The notes beneath the pieces are model-generated. The model was not told the origin of the DNA. It did no database searches and worked only from the letters and a program-made list of their open reading frames with translations. From Acidobacteriota bacterium (lineage in GTDB: Bacteria > Acidobacteriota > Terriglobia > Acidiferrales > UBA7541), in the NCBI GenBank assembly GCA_003225295.1, contig QHYZ01000081.1:62001-126000 (forward strand): 64,000 nucleotides of DNA, in the 5' to 3' direction. Of this stretch, positions 52,394-61,451 are shown piece by piece; within the stretch, counting starts at the first letter, position 1, and every line of letters starts with the position of its first letter. Made by a program: the position numbers and the translations under genes.

Positions 52394-53143
52394 TCAGTTT
52401 GACTTCACGAAATGGCCGCGGCGGTTCTGCTGCCAGCAGGACTCGTTGCTCTCCATGCAGAAGGGCTTCTCCTTGCCGAAGCTGACGGTGCTGAGGCGGT
52501 CGGCGGAAACGCCCAGAGAAACCATGAACTGCTTGACGGCGGTGGCGCGGCGATCGCCGAGGCCCAAGTTGTATTCCGTGGAGCCACGCTCGTCGCAATG
52601 GCCTTCGATGGTCACTCTTAGTTGCGGGTAGTTCTTCAGGAAATCCGCGGTCTTCGAGAGCGCCGCACGGGCATCGGGACGAAGCTCGGCCTTGTCATAG
52701 TCGAAATAGGCATCCCGCACTTCCTTGAGGAAGAGCTCATCGAGAGAGGGTTGCCGCGGCGGCGGTGGCGGCGCAGGTGCGTTCACCGTGACGGTTGCAG
52801 TGGCGCTGGCGGAGCCTCCGGGACCGCTGGCTGTTATCTTGTAGGTCGACGATTCGGAAGGAGAGACCTTGGTGGAGCCCTGAGCCGTCACGGCGCCGAC
52901 TTCGGGCTCGATGGTGAGCTGCGTGGCATCGGTGGAATTCCAACTCAGGGTTGAGGAATCGCCTTTGTTAATGGAGGTCGGACTGGCCTGCAACGTCACT
53001 GTGGGACGTGCGGGCGCCGGCGCCGGTGCAGGCGGCTGGGGCGGCAGCGCTTTCGGTGGATGCTTGCAGCCAAAGGCCAAGACGACAACGGCAGACGCGG
53101 CAATCAAGCCGGTACGGTAAAGCAAGCGTGGAGCCAAATTCAT
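52394..53143 (-). CDS. pal: Peptidoglycan-associated lipoprotein with an Ig-like insert
   Basis: A 249-residue Pal. It has a lipoprotein signal with Cys in VLAFGCKH, a Pro/Ala linker, an extra beta domain of about 80 residues (PTVTLQASPTSINKGDSSTL and onward), then the OmpA-like domain: AYFDYDKAELRPDARAAL, TIEGHCDERGSTEYNLGLG with the diaminopimelate-binding Asp and Arg, and KEKPFCMESNESCW. The Ig-like insert is not part of standard Pal. GAGGAGG before ATG 53143 sets the start. Confidence 0.92.
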   Translation of the reverse strand: MNLAPRLLYRTGLIAASAVVVLAFGCKHPPKALPPQPPAPAPAPARPTVTLQASPTSINKGDSSTLSWNSTDATQLTIEPEVGAVTAQGSTKVSPSESSTYKITASGPGGSASATATVTVNAPAPPPPPRQPSLDELFLKEVRDAYFDYDKAELRPDARAALSKTADFLKNYPQLRVTIEGHCDERGSTEYNLGLGDRRATAVKQFMVSLGVSADRLSTVSFGKEKPFCMESNESCWQQNRRGHFVKSN

Positions 53144-53240
53144 GCGGATCCTCCTCAGTGAAGTTCCCGTGTTCGTCCCACCAGAGCCAATATCGTAACA
53201 CCAGCGGGCTGGGTCCGGGTAATATCTCGTATCACGATAT

Positions 53241-53246
53241 ATTATA
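53241..53246 (-). promoter_or_regulatory. Possible -10 box upstream of pal
   Basis: A perfect TATAAT on the minus strand, in an AT-rich patch unlike its surroundings, about 97 nt before the pal ATG. A weak TTGTGC lies 20 bp upstream. It could drive pal-cpoB independently of tolB. Confidence 0.3.
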
Positions 53247-53355
53247 CATCGTGCCGCGACAGCGAAGCACAACAGTAAAACAACACCGGTCTAGCCGAAA
53301 TACAGGGCACCCGAATGTGAGATGCATTAGATCACGTCCGGTTCCACAAAACATT

Positions 53356-54705
53356 TCATCGCGTCGACCAGTTGGGCGATTCGTTGTGGCCGCCAGTGGT
53401 CAACTGGTGCGGCTGAGAGCCATCGGCGAGCATGGTCCAAATCTGGCGTGTGCCCCCGCGGGTGGATTCGAAAACCAGGTGGCGGCCATCAGGTGCCCAA
53501 CTGGGACGCTCATTGCGGCCCTGGTCGCGCGTCAATTCCACAAGCTGGCGTGTAGCGGCGTCCATGATGTAGATGTCGTAGTTGTCGTTGGGGCGGCGCC
53601 AGCTGAAAGCCAGCAACTGGCCATTGGGCGCCCACGCCGGATCGATGACGTAGCCTTTGTCGGGGAGGTCCAGCTTCGTCGCGCTGGTGCCGTCGGAATT
53701 CATCAAGTAGAGCTGGGGAGTGCCGCCGCGATCGCTGACGAAGGCGACGGTCTGACCGGTTTTCGGATTCCAACTTGGAGACATACTTGCGCCATTGACG
53801 TTGGTCAAGCGCTTGGGGCGGCCGCCGTTTATGTCGGAGACATACAGCTCGGGATTGCCCTGCATGGAAGATGAAAAAATGATTTGCGTACCGTCGGGAG
53901 ACCAGGCGGGAGTGATGTTGGTGCCGCGGAAGCGCGGGAAGGAGACGAGTTTTCCGGTGTCCATCGAATACATGCAGATTTGCGCGCTGGTGAGGCCGCT
54001 GGATGGCGCGAAACATGTGAAAGCGATGCGCGAAGCGTCTGGCGACCAGCGAGGAGTAAGCGAAATCGATTTCAGGGAAGTGAGCTGGCGCTGGTTGGAG
54101 CCGTCGTAATCCATAACCCAGATTTCCTTGAAGCCGTTGCGCGAACTGACGAAAGCGATTTGCGTTGAGGCGATGCCTGGGAGGCCGCCGGAGAGCTTGC
54201 TTATGATTTCGTCGGCGAACTGATGAGCGAATTTGCGAACCTGGAGGTCCGTGGGAGCGCCGCGATAGACTTTGCCGACGACCGCTTGAGAAGCGGGATC
54301 GCGGACGTCATAGAGCCAGGCTTCGATGGTCACTTCGGCGGCGGATTCGGACACATTGCCGAAGCCCAGGAAATTGGCGTTAGTGGGAGGATCGATCCAC
54401 ATGGCGGGTTTTAGTTCGGCGGGGACGCTGGGAGCTTCAGGTGGATAGAAGCTGGGACTGGGGACTTCGAGAATGCCGCTGAATTGAAGGTCGTCACGGA
54501 CGACCTGGGTGAAAAGGGAAGAGTGGGGTTTGGCGGAGTCGGCGCGAGGAGCGAAGTCAGCGATGGCCACGCGAGGCTTGTTGGTGTCGCCGAGACCCGT
54601 GCCCGCCCGGAACCATCCCTCGGATTGCGCAAGTGCTGCCTGGGCGGTTAGCGAGAAAAATGCGCAGAGAAAAATTAAGCGGCATCGATTGAATGCGCCA
54701 CTCAC
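53356..54705 (-). CDS. tolB: Tol-Pal translocation protein TolB
   Basis: A 449-residue periplasmic protein: a signal peptide (FLCAFFSLTAQAALAQ), the N-terminal TolB domain (RVAIADFAPRADS), and a beta-propeller of WSPDG-type repeats (TPRWSPDASRIAFT, TPAWSPDGTQIIFSSS, RPSWAPDGRHLVFEST). It contacts Pal and TolA. It uses a GTG start at 54705 with GGAGG well placed. Confidence 0.94.
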   Translation of the reverse strand: MSGAFNRCRLIFLCAFFSLTAQAALAQSEGWFRAGTGLGDTNKPRVAIADFAPRADSAKPHSSLFTQVVRDDLQFSGILEVPSPSFYPPEAPSVPAELKPAMWIDPPTNANFLGFGNVSESAAEVTIEAWLYDVRDPASQAVVGKVYRGAPTDLQVRKFAHQFADEIISKLSGGLPGIASTQIAFVSSRNGFKEIWVMDYDGSNQRQLTSLKSISLTPRWSPDASRIAFTCFAPSSGLTSAQICMYSMDTGKLVSFPRFRGTNITPAWSPDGTQIIFSSSMQGNPELYVSDINGGRPKRLTNVNGASMSPSWNPKTGQTVAFVSDRGGTPQLYLMNSDGTSATKLDLPDKGYVIDPAWAPNGQLLAFSWRRPNDNYDIYIMDAATRQLVELTRDQGRNERPSWAPDGRHLVFESTRGGTRQIWTMLADGSQPHQLTTGGHNESPNWSTR

Positions 54706-54756
54706 TTTGACCTCCAGAAAAAAGCCTTGATTGAGACTCTCAATCGATTCATCTCC

Positions 54757-55584
54757 TTATGGATTGTCTCTATCGGGGAAATCCCAAAGAACGGATACAT
54801 CAGGAGGCTTCCAATCGCTGGGAAGAGGTGGAAAGGGGCTTGAGCTTTGAATCGCTCGCAATCCGGAGGTGTCCCATGACGAGTTTCCGCTCGACTGTTC
54901 CACGCGAAGGTTTTTTATAGTGCCGTCTCGAAGGATGGTAAAAGAGATGACACAGTGGAGCGTCCGAGAGCTGCGCACAGCGGGATCGAGGAAAAGGGTA
55001 TTCCAATTGGGAGCCACGCGGCGCTTTGCTGCTGCGATGTACCAACCATAACGCGTGGTGAAGTCCGTGCCGCCTTGGCCCGAGACCGCGCCGCCCGCCG
55101 AACCGACACCGGGGGTCTGCGATTGTCCAGTCGGCAGATCAGGATTTCCGCCCTTGCCGTACGGGACGGCGTTGTCCGGGGGAGGTGTCTTGTTGTCAAG
55201 GGTTCTAGAGGGACGAGTAGGCGGCAAACGTTTTTCTTTTTCGAATTTCGGGATTTTAGTCGCGTCGGTTTTCGGCTCCGGTGGTTTCACTGGCTCTTCC
55301 TTGTGCAGGCCCTTGGTTGGATCGACTGCCTTGCTTTCGGTGACGACCGATTCTTTAGGCATGGGGATTCCAGGCGAGCTAACTAAACTCACCTTTGTTC
55401 CGCCTAGGTCGCCTCCGATGCCGCCCCACGGGCTTCCTCGATATTGAATATAAGCGGAGACGACAACGACGACGGCGAGACTCGCATGCATGATGACCGA
55501 ATAGATGAGGAACTGCCGGAGGCTCTGGTCCTTGTGCTGTGTGCCCCCGAAGGGGTCGATCGAATTGGCGACGGCGGTGGTCAT
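54757..55584 (-). CDS. tolA: TolA/TonB-type energy-transducing protein
   Basis: A 275-residue inner-membrane protein: one N-terminal membrane helix (FLIYSVIMHASLAVVVVVSA), a Pro/Lys-rich periplasmic spanner, a Gly/Gln-rich hinge, and a TonB/TolA C-terminal domain (RYGWYIAAAKRRVAPNW, VISFTILRDGTIKNLRVEQS). Its place between tolR and tolB identifies it as TolA despite the TonB-like C-terminus. Confidence 0.88.
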   Translation of the reverse strand: MTTAVANSIDPFGGTQHKDQSLRQFLIYSVIMHASLAVVVVVSAYIQYRGSPWGGIGGDLGGTKVSLVSSPGIPMPKESVVTESKAVDPTKGLHKEEPVKPPEPKTDATKIPKFEKEKRLPPTRPSRTLDNKTPPPDNAVPYGKGGNPDLPTGQSQTPGVGSAGGAVSGQGGTDFTTRYGWYIAAAKRRVAPNWNTLFLDPAVRSSRTLHCVISFTILRDGTIKNLRVEQSSGNSSWDTSGLRAIQSSSPFPPLPSDWKPPDVSVLWDFPDRDNP

Positions 55585-55586
55585 CT

Positions 55587-56006
55587 TTATTGAGTACGTG
55601 CGCGTGAGGTGATGGGCTCAGTGACGATGCTGATGTTATTGATGCCGGACTGACGGAGCGCGTCGACGACGGCGGCGAAGCTGCCGAATGGCACGGTCTC
55701 GTCGCAGCGGAGAAAGACCCCCTCCTGCGTGTTTTTCAGTTGGGCGCGGATTCTGGAGCCGAGCTGGTGAATGTTGATGGGCTCATTGCCAAGGTAGATT
55801 CGCTGTGCTTTGTCCACGGTGACGACCAGGCGCTCCTGGTTGATTTCCTTCACCGTTCGTGTCTTCGGGACGTCGACTTCGATACCCGACTGGAGAATCG
55901 GAGCGGTGATCATGAAAATGATGAGCAGTACGAGAACCACGTCCACGAAGGGGACCATGTTGATCTCGGAGAGAGAGGTCTGCGTCGATTTGGAGAGTTG
56001 CGGCAT
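55587..56006 (-). CDS. tolR: TolR/ExbD biopolymer transport protein
   Basis: A 139-residue protein with one membrane helix containing the essential Asp (VPFVDVVLVLLIIFMITAP), followed by a periplasmic domain (GIEVDVPKTRTV, PFGSFAAVVDALRQSGINNI). It forms the proton channel with TolQ. It ends 3 nt before tolA. Confidence 0.94.
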   Translation of the reverse strand: MPQLSKSTQTSLSEINMVPFVDVVLVLLIIFMITAPILQSGIEVDVPKTRTVKEINQERLVVTVDKAQRIYLGNEPINIHQLGSRIRAQLKNTQEGVFLRCDETVPFGSFAAVVDALRQSGINNISIVTEPITSRARTQ

Positions 56007-56053
56007 CTTTCCCGATTCCCTGGATGCGGCCGGATGGGAACGGCCGCGAAGTT

Positions 56054-56740
56054 CTAGTTAAACGTTTTCTCGACCTGCGCCGTGACTTCCAGAGCAAAGG
56101 TGTCCAGCCGTTGCGCGAGGTCGCGAATGTTTTGCAAGAAGTGGTTGTAGAAAATCACCGCTGGAATGGCAGCGAAAAGACCGGCCGCGGTGGTGACGAG
56201 CGCTTCGGCGATGCCCGGCGCGACCGCGCGCAAGCTGGCCGCACCGGCGCTGCCCAGGCCGGAGAAGGCGTCGATGATGCCCCACACGGTTCCGAACAGA
56301 CCGATGAACGGTGTTACGGAGCCGGTCGTAGCCAGCCAGGACATGCCTTTTTCAACGCGGCGCACCTCATCCGCGGAAGCCAGTTGCATGCTGACGGTCA
56401 CGGCTTGCAGGCTCTTCAGCTTGGGTGGATGTGGATTGCCCGGGGCGCTGCCTACCTGACTCTGCAGCTCGCGGTAGCCCGCGGCATAGACTGAAGAAAA
56501 CGGGGAACCGGCCGTCGCCAGGGCTTGCGGATTGGCTACGCCCCGCGTGGCGCGAAAAACGCGCAGAAACTGGTCGCTCTCGCGTCGTATGCGTCCGAAG
56601 AGGCCAACCTTCTGGAGAATCATGGCCCAGGAAATGATCGAGAATGTAAGGAGAAGCAGAAGAACGGCGCGGGCGACCAGGCCGGTTTGCGTAAGGATAT
56701 TTCCAATATCGGTTAGAAGAATCGTGGTGAACAGAAAAAT
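56054..56740 (-). CDS. tolQ: TolQ/ExbB proton channel protein, probable ATT start
   Basis: The MotA/TolQ/ExbB domain is clear: GLFGTVWGIIDAFSGLG and AEALVTTAAGLFAAIPAVIFYN. The first ATG in frame (56623) would remove the first membrane helix. In-frame codons upstream encode a typical TolQ N-terminus (FLFTTILLTDIGNILTQTG, then ARAVLLLLLTFSIISWA). No ATG, GTG or TTG occurs there. An ATT at 56740 has GAGGGG 6 nt upstream and gives 228 residues, the normal size. I therefore place the start at ATT; initiation at a CTG two codons later is possible. First gene of the Tol-Pal operon. Confidence 0.75.
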   Translation of the reverse strand: MFLFTTILLTDIGNILTQTGLVARAVLLLLLTFSIISWAMILQKVGLFGRIRRESDQFLRVFRATRGVANPQALATAGSPFSSVYAAGYRELQSQVGSAPGNPHPPKLKSLQAVTVSMQLASADEVRRVEKGMSWLATTGSVTPFIGLFGTVWGIIDAFSGLGSAGAASLRAVAPGIAEALVTTAAGLFAAIPAVIFYNHFLQNIRDLAQRLDTFALEVTAQVEKTFN

Positions 56741-57080
56741 GACGTACCCCTCAGTGAGAGCAAAGGATTTGTGATTGCGACGCGATCAACATTTTTCTGG
56801 GCTTAAGAAACGTAGCACACGCATCCAGGGCACGCAACCAATAGGATGCGCAAGTTTCTGATTTCGCTGCTTATCGGGCAACGGGCGGCTTACTGTCCAA
56901 GGACATGCAGCGCAGCAGGAAAGCCACAGCAAGCCTGGCCCTGGGCCGCGGGGTGGAGGGCGACGATATTGAGGCCCCGGTGGGCGCAGGGCTTTCAGCG
57001 CCGCGTTGACCTTACTCCCGCACACGGCGATGCCGACGGCCCGACAGAGCAGAGCAGGTGTGATAAACTGCGATTTGGGC

Positions 57081-58475
57081 ATGAGCAAACCGTTTGACAT
57101 TGAACTGGAAAGGCTGACCAGCCAGGCTTCTTATTCCGAGATAGCCCGGGGTGTGGCCGCAGGGCAGCGGGGAACGTTCTTCCTGGAGACCTTCGGCTGC
57201 CAGATGAACGACCACGACTCAGAAAAAGTCGCCGGCTTGCTGCTCTCGCGGGGCTATCAACAGGTGGAGACGCCGGAGGCGGCTTCGCTGATCCTTTACA
57301 ACACTTGTAGTATTCGCGAGAAGGCGGCGCAGAAAGTTTTCTCGCGCCTGGGTGAATACCGGGAGAAGCAGAACGAGGGCAAGGTCATTGGGGTGCTAGG
57401 CTGCGTGGCGCAACAGGAAGGGGAAGAGATTTTCGAGCGCGCGCCATGGGTGAGCCTGGTCTGTGGTTCGGCAAGTTACCGCAAGCTGCCGGACATGCTT
57501 ACCCAATTGGAAGCTGGGAATCAGCGTGTTACCGGCCTTGATACGGACACGGACGCAACGTTCGAAACGGAAGTGACGCGCCGGGACAACCCCTGGCGCG
57601 CCTACCTGACGATCATTGAAGGCTGCGACAAGGCGTGCTCGTACTGCGTGGTGCCGTTCACGCGTGGTCCCGAACGCAGCCGCGGGAGCGACTCCATTCT
57701 GAAGGAAGTGCGGCAGCTGGCGGAACTCGGCTATTCCGAGGTTCAGCTTCTCGGGCAAACGGTGAATTCTTATGCGGACCCGACGCCGCGAAAGATGCGT
57801 TTTTCGGAGTTGTTGCTGGCAGTCGCCGACGTTCAGGGAGTTCGCCGCGTGCGATTCACTACTTCGCACCCCAGTGACTTCACGCCCGATATTGTGGAAG
57901 CCATCGAGGAGCAGCCAAAGATCTGCGACCACGTTCACTTGCCGGTGCAGTCTGGTTCGACGCGAGTTCTGCGTGCCATGCAGCGAACTTATTCACGCGA
58001 AGTGTATCTGGAAAAAATCGCCATGATGCGCGATGCAAATAGGCCGATCGCCATCACCACCGATATTATCGTAGGTTTTCCGGGCGAAACGGAATTCGAA
58101 TTTGAAGAAACACTGAGTTTGCTTGACGAAGTACAATACGACAACCTATTTTCGTTCAAGTACTCACCCAGGCCGAACACGCCGTCTCTCTCCATGAGCG
58201 ATTCGATGTCGGAGGAAGAAAAGGGCCGGCGCCTCGCGGTTCTGCAGGACAGGCAGCGCGAAATTCAGTCGGCCAAGAATGCGCGTTTGGTTGGGAAGCG
58301 TTTCGAAGTTCTGGTCAGCGGAAAATCTCGTCGCGAGAACCAATGGTCCGGGTATACCACATCGCATCGCATGATAAATTTCGCTTCACAAGAGCGGGAG
58401 CTTCTGGGAACCTACGTGCAGGTTCGCGTTACGGGAGCAGGTCCCAACAGTCTGCTAGGTGACCACGCCGTTTAG
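57081..58475 (+). CDS. miaB: tRNA-2-methylthio-N6-isopentenyladenosine synthase MiaB
   Basis: A 464-residue methylthiotransferase that adds a methylthio group to i6A37 of tRNAs. The N-terminal UPF0004 domain carries the auxiliary-cluster cysteines Cys40, Cys76 and Cys108 (TFGCQMNDHDSE, NTCSIRE, GVLGCVA). The radical-SAM motif is Cys182-x3-Cys186-x2-Cys189 (GCDKACSYCVVPFTRG). A TRAM domain ends the protein. ATG 57081 gives the family N-terminus. Divergent from tolQ. Confidence 0.95.
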   Translation: MSKPFDIELERLTSQASYSEIARGVAAGQRGTFFLETFGCQMNDHDSEKVAGLLLSRGYQQVETPEAASLILYNTCSIREKAAQKVFSRLGEYREKQNEGKVIGVLGCVAQQEGEEIFERAPWVSLVCGSASYRKLPDMLTQLEAGNQRVTGLDTDTDATFETEVTRRDNPWRAYLTIIEGCDKACSYCVVPFTRGPERSRGSDSILKEVRQLAELGYSEVQLLGQTVNSYADPTPRKMRFSELLLAVADVQGVRRVRFTTSHPSDFTPDIVEAIEEQPKICDHVHLPVQSGSTRVLRAMQRTYSREVYLEKIAMMRDANRPIAITTDIIVGFPGETEFEFEETLSLLDEVQYDNLFSFKYSPRPNTPSLSMSDSMSEEEKGRRLAVLQDRQREIQSAKNARLVGKRFEVLVSGKSRRENQWSGYTTSHRMINFASQERELLGTYVQVRVTGAGPNSLLGDHAV

Positions 58476-58490
58476 CTCAGGGAGGCCTCG

Positions 58491-58976
58491 ATGGAAGTGG
58501 AGATGAAGATCCGTGGCCTAATGATGGATCCAGTCACGAACATGCCCATCGTGGTGCTCAAGGACGTACAGGGCCAGGCGATCCTGCCGATCTGGGTGGG
58601 CGTGTACGAAGCCAACGCCATCGCTCTGGAAATTGAGAAAGTGCAAACGCCCCGGCCCATGACCCATGACCTGCTGAAGAATGTTCTGCTGGGACTCGAA
58701 GTGCGTGTGCAGAAAATCGTGGTGAATGATCTGAAGGACGACACGTTCTACGCGCTGATCTGGGTGGAGCGCGAGGGACAGATGATGACCATCGATTCAC
58801 GTCCGAGCGATGCCCTGGCGCTGGCCCTGCGCATGGACTGCCCGATCTTCGTGGATGACGCCGTCCTCAAGAACTCCAAGATCTCGACGGCCTTCTCCGA
58901 CCGCAATACCAACGAGCAACTCCGCACCTGGCTCGATGGCCTTTCCGACGAGGATCTCGGCCGTTACAAGATGTAA
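58491..58976 (+). CDS. Bifunctional nuclease-family protein (DUF151)
   Basis: A 161-residue protein of the bifunctional nuclease (BFN) family: LPIWVGVYEANAIALEIE, PRPMTHDLLKNVL, IDSRPSDALALALRMDCPIFV are its hallmark motifs. Plant members have RNase and DNase activity; bacterial roles are poorly known. GGGAGG precedes the ATG. It follows miaB by 15 nt and is probably co-transcribed. Confidence 0.9.
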   Translation: MEVEMKIRGLMMDPVTNMPIVVLKDVQGQAILPIWVGVYEANAIALEIEKVQTPRPMTHDLLKNVLLGLEVRVQKIVVNDLKDDTFYALIWVEREGQMMTIDSRPSDALALALRMDCPIFVDDAVLKNSKISTAFSDRNTNEQLRTWLDGLSDEDLGRYKM

Positions 58977-58996
58977 ATCGACATCGTTCAGTCGAT
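58977..58996. terminator. Small hairpin between convergent genes
   Basis: ATCGAC-8nt-GTCGAT forms a 6-bp stem right after the BFN stop and before the MATE stop. There is no T-run, so a terminator role is weakly supported. Confidence 0.2.
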
Positions 58997-59014
58997 TCAC
59001 TTACGAGCCAGAAA

Positions 59015-60301
59015 TCAAGCTCGAGCCAGCGTGTCTTCCGGCACGTGCATTAGCCGGCGTACCGTGCGGCGCCAGGCGAAAAGCAAGACGATACCGATCA
59101 AAATGAGCGCCAGGCTTAGGCCGGCCCACAGGCCAAACGCGCCCCAGTCCCGACGGAAACACAGCCAGGCACCGAGCGGCAGACCAATAATCCAATACGC
59201 GGTGAAGTGGCAGAACATGGGCGTACGCGTATCACCCGCGCCTCGCAGAGCCCCGGTGGCGACGGTTTGGATGCCGTCGAACAATTGAAAGGCGGCGCCA
59301 GCAGCCAGCAAGAGAACGGTGCTGTGAATGACGGACTCGTCCGGTGTGTACATTCGCGCGATCCATCGGGGAAATAAGAGTAGCGCCAGGCTGGCGCAGG
59401 TCATGAAGGCTGCACCAAGAAAAATGGCGGTCCCGCCCGCTGCTCCTGCCCTGGCGGTATCTTTGCGGCCAAGGGCTTGGCCCACCCTCACGGCGGCAGC
59501 CGAAGCGATGCCGAGTGGCACCATATAAGTAAACGCGACGGTGTTCAGAGCGATCTGGTGGCTGGCGAGTGGAACGGCACCAAGCCGGGCGATGAGCGCG
59601 GTGACCAGTGCAAAGACGCCGCTTTCCAATGTGAACTGAATCGCCGCGGGCAAGCCGAGCGTAATGAGGTGGCGGATGCGCGGAAGGTCGATGTCGACGG
59701 GAGTTCTCAGAAGTTCAGTTCGGTGCTTTCGGTCGTACCAAAGCAGGTAGCCGACAAGCACAGAGGCCATGTAGAGCCGCGCGATCGCCGTGGACCAGCC
59801 GGAGCCAACTGCGCCCATCGGCGACACCCCCCACTTGCCATAGACCAAGATCCAGTTCCCGAGCGTATTTACGATGTTGGCGCTGACGAGCGCGAAGGAG
59901 GGAATGGCGAGGGCTAAGACTCCGGGATCAACGTGCATCCCTGCGAGAAGAGAGGGAAGCAACCAGACAGGGGCGGAGAGGAAGGGCGTCAAGGCAATAC
60001 TTAGATAAATGCTGTTGAGCAGAGAACGATGACAGTCCTCGCGCCGGCCCGCTCCGAAGGCTTGCGAGACGAGCGTATCCAGTCCCATGAGTAAGCCGCC
60101 ACCAAATAGAGCCAGCACAATAAAAATATTGGACCCCAGACTCACGGCGCCCATGGCGGTCGCGCTGTTGGGCAGCCGCCCGACCATCATGGTATCGACG
60201 ATGGCCATGCTCATCCAGCCGAGCTCGGCGAGGACAAGAGGAATAGCAAGCTGCAAAGTGGGGCGAATTTCAGCGCGAAGTGTCTGGAGTCCAATCATCA
60301 T
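59015..60301 (-). CDS. MATE-family efflux transporter
   Basis: A 428-residue membrane protein with about 12 hydrophobic helices in two similar halves, matching the NorM-type MATE family (LVLAELGWMSMAIVDTMMVG, ALFGGGLLMGLDTLVSQAFGAG, SHQIALNTVAFTYMVPLGIA). It probably exports cationic compounds using a Na+ or H+ gradient. Two ATG codons lie at the start (60301, 60298) without a clear ribosome site. Confidence 0.9.
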   Translation of the reverse strand: MMIGLQTLRAEIRPTLQLAIPLVLAELGWMSMAIVDTMMVGRLPNSATAMGAVSLGSNIFIVLALFGGGLLMGLDTLVSQAFGAGRREDCHRSLLNSIYLSIALTPFLSAPVWLLPSLLAGMHVDPGVLALAIPSFALVSANIVNTLGNWILVYGKWGVSPMGAVGSGWSTAIARLYMASVLVGYLLWYDRKHRTELLRTPVDIDLPRIRHLITLGLPAAIQFTLESGVFALVTALIARLGAVPLASHQIALNTVAFTYMVPLGIASAAAVRVGQALGRKDTARAGAAGGTAIFLGAAFMTCASLALLLFPRWIARMYTPDESVIHSTVLLLAAGAAFQLFDGIQTVATGALRGAGDTRTPMFCHFTAYWIIGLPLGAWLCFRRDWGAFGLWAGLSLALILIGIVLLFAWRRTVRRLMHVPEDTLARA

Positions 60302-60425
60302 GGGTGAAACATGAGAGGAACGAGTGTAAGCGGGGCGGAGAAAAGGAGCAAACGGATGCTCCAGTGAAACCCAGTGCTGAGAACGGGAGCGGTGAGGGAG
60401 GCGGGGGCAGACTATTCCTTAGGAA

Positions 60426-60723
60426 TCAAGTCTCTCGCTGTCTGCTGAGGGGTAACTTTTGGAATTGAAATCCCCCACTCTGTATGCCCACCTGCAGCTT
60501 GCCCCACGGCATATCGCCAGGCTCGAGTCGCACGACGCGAACGGTGCATGGCCGCTCGGTATTCTCAGCAAGGATCTCCACTGCCGATCCGCTAGGTAGC
60601 GGCGCGTCCGTGGCGCAAGAGATCTCTGTTTCTGAACGGTCGGCGGGTTCCGCCGGCGCTCAGCTGGGCCGGATTTCCAAACCCGCCGTGACAGCGAGAA
60701 TTACGCCTTTCGGGGACAAACAT
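60426..60723 (-). pseudogene. Frameshifted PilZ-like gene
   Basis: The minus-strand ATG at 60723 opens a frame MFVPERRNSR...PAQLSAGGTRRPF resembling the start of acidobacterial PilZ-like proteins (RRxSR motif). It should continue as ETEIS...APLPSGSAVEIL...TVRVVR, but that part is in another frame. The shift is explained by one extra base at 60633. The downstream frame stops at 60426. Both halves have the order and spacing of the family, so I read it as a single-indel pseudogene; assembly error is possible. Confidence 0.4.
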
Positions 60724-60986
60724 CCTTGCACCAAGCAGGGACGATGACGCAGCCTGAGATTTGTGCGGAATAAACACGGTGGAACAAGTACACAGTGTTC
60801 GGAAGGCGCAATTTCCTACTTCCGGGCACAAGTCCTTGAGATGAGGTCGGTGTCCAAAAAGAGGAGCGCACCATCAGATCACGGATAGCCTGGGGAGCAA
60901 ATTAGGTCCGTTGCTGCAGTCGTAGGAGACTCGTAGGATAATGATACTGTTGAGTTTGTAGACCTCAATATCGGTAAGTAAATCCA

Positions 60987-61230
60987 TTGAGCCCGGACAC
61001 CGAGGAGGTGACGTGGAGGGACGCAAGTTTTGGTCGCTATTGTTACCAAGGCTGCCTCGCCGTGGCACCCCAGGGATTTGCCGTAGGAGAAAAGCTGCGC
61101 CTCGCCAAATCTCATCAACCAGATTTCCTGCCACGCTGCGTTGGTATGGCGCGGCCACGAAGGCCGCGGGCTGGCAACGCGGCCGAGAGTTGCAATCGCC
61201 TTCAGCAGATTTTGGGGACCTCGATTTTAG
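60987..61230 (+). pseudogene. Second frameshifted PilZ-like gene, truncated at the 5' end
   Basis: The frame starting near TTG 60987 reads EEVTWRDASF and then GCLAVAPQGFAVGEKLRLA. The expected continuation NLINQISCHAALVWRGHEGR and VAIAF is in the next frame, restored by dropping one A from the AAA at 61107-61109. The combined text matches the C-terminal two thirds of the acidobacterial PilZ-like domain (LxNLxNQ, VVWxG, VGxEF). The N-terminal part with the arginine motif is missing. Stop at 61228-61230. Confidence 0.5.
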
Positions 61231-61451
61231 GGTTATCCCGGACCACAATCACCCATCCGCCCTGCAACCGGTCTCCTGTTTTCCACCGTGCTCCCGCCGA
61301 TCCGCCCATTTTTCTCTTGCCAATGAACAGGTTGCAAACGTAGAGTTAGCCTAGGCCTTGGGGGTTTTCTGAAGGCGACACCCATATATAGGAACACGGT
61401 TCCCGGATCGCGGCGGCTCAATTGTTCGCGCGCGGGCGGAGGCAGAAACAC

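Noticed and set aside
58977-58996. Strong rho-independent terminator between the BFN and MATE genes
   Set aside because: A 6-bp stem is present but there is no T-run on either strand, so it is kept only as a low-confidence hairpin.
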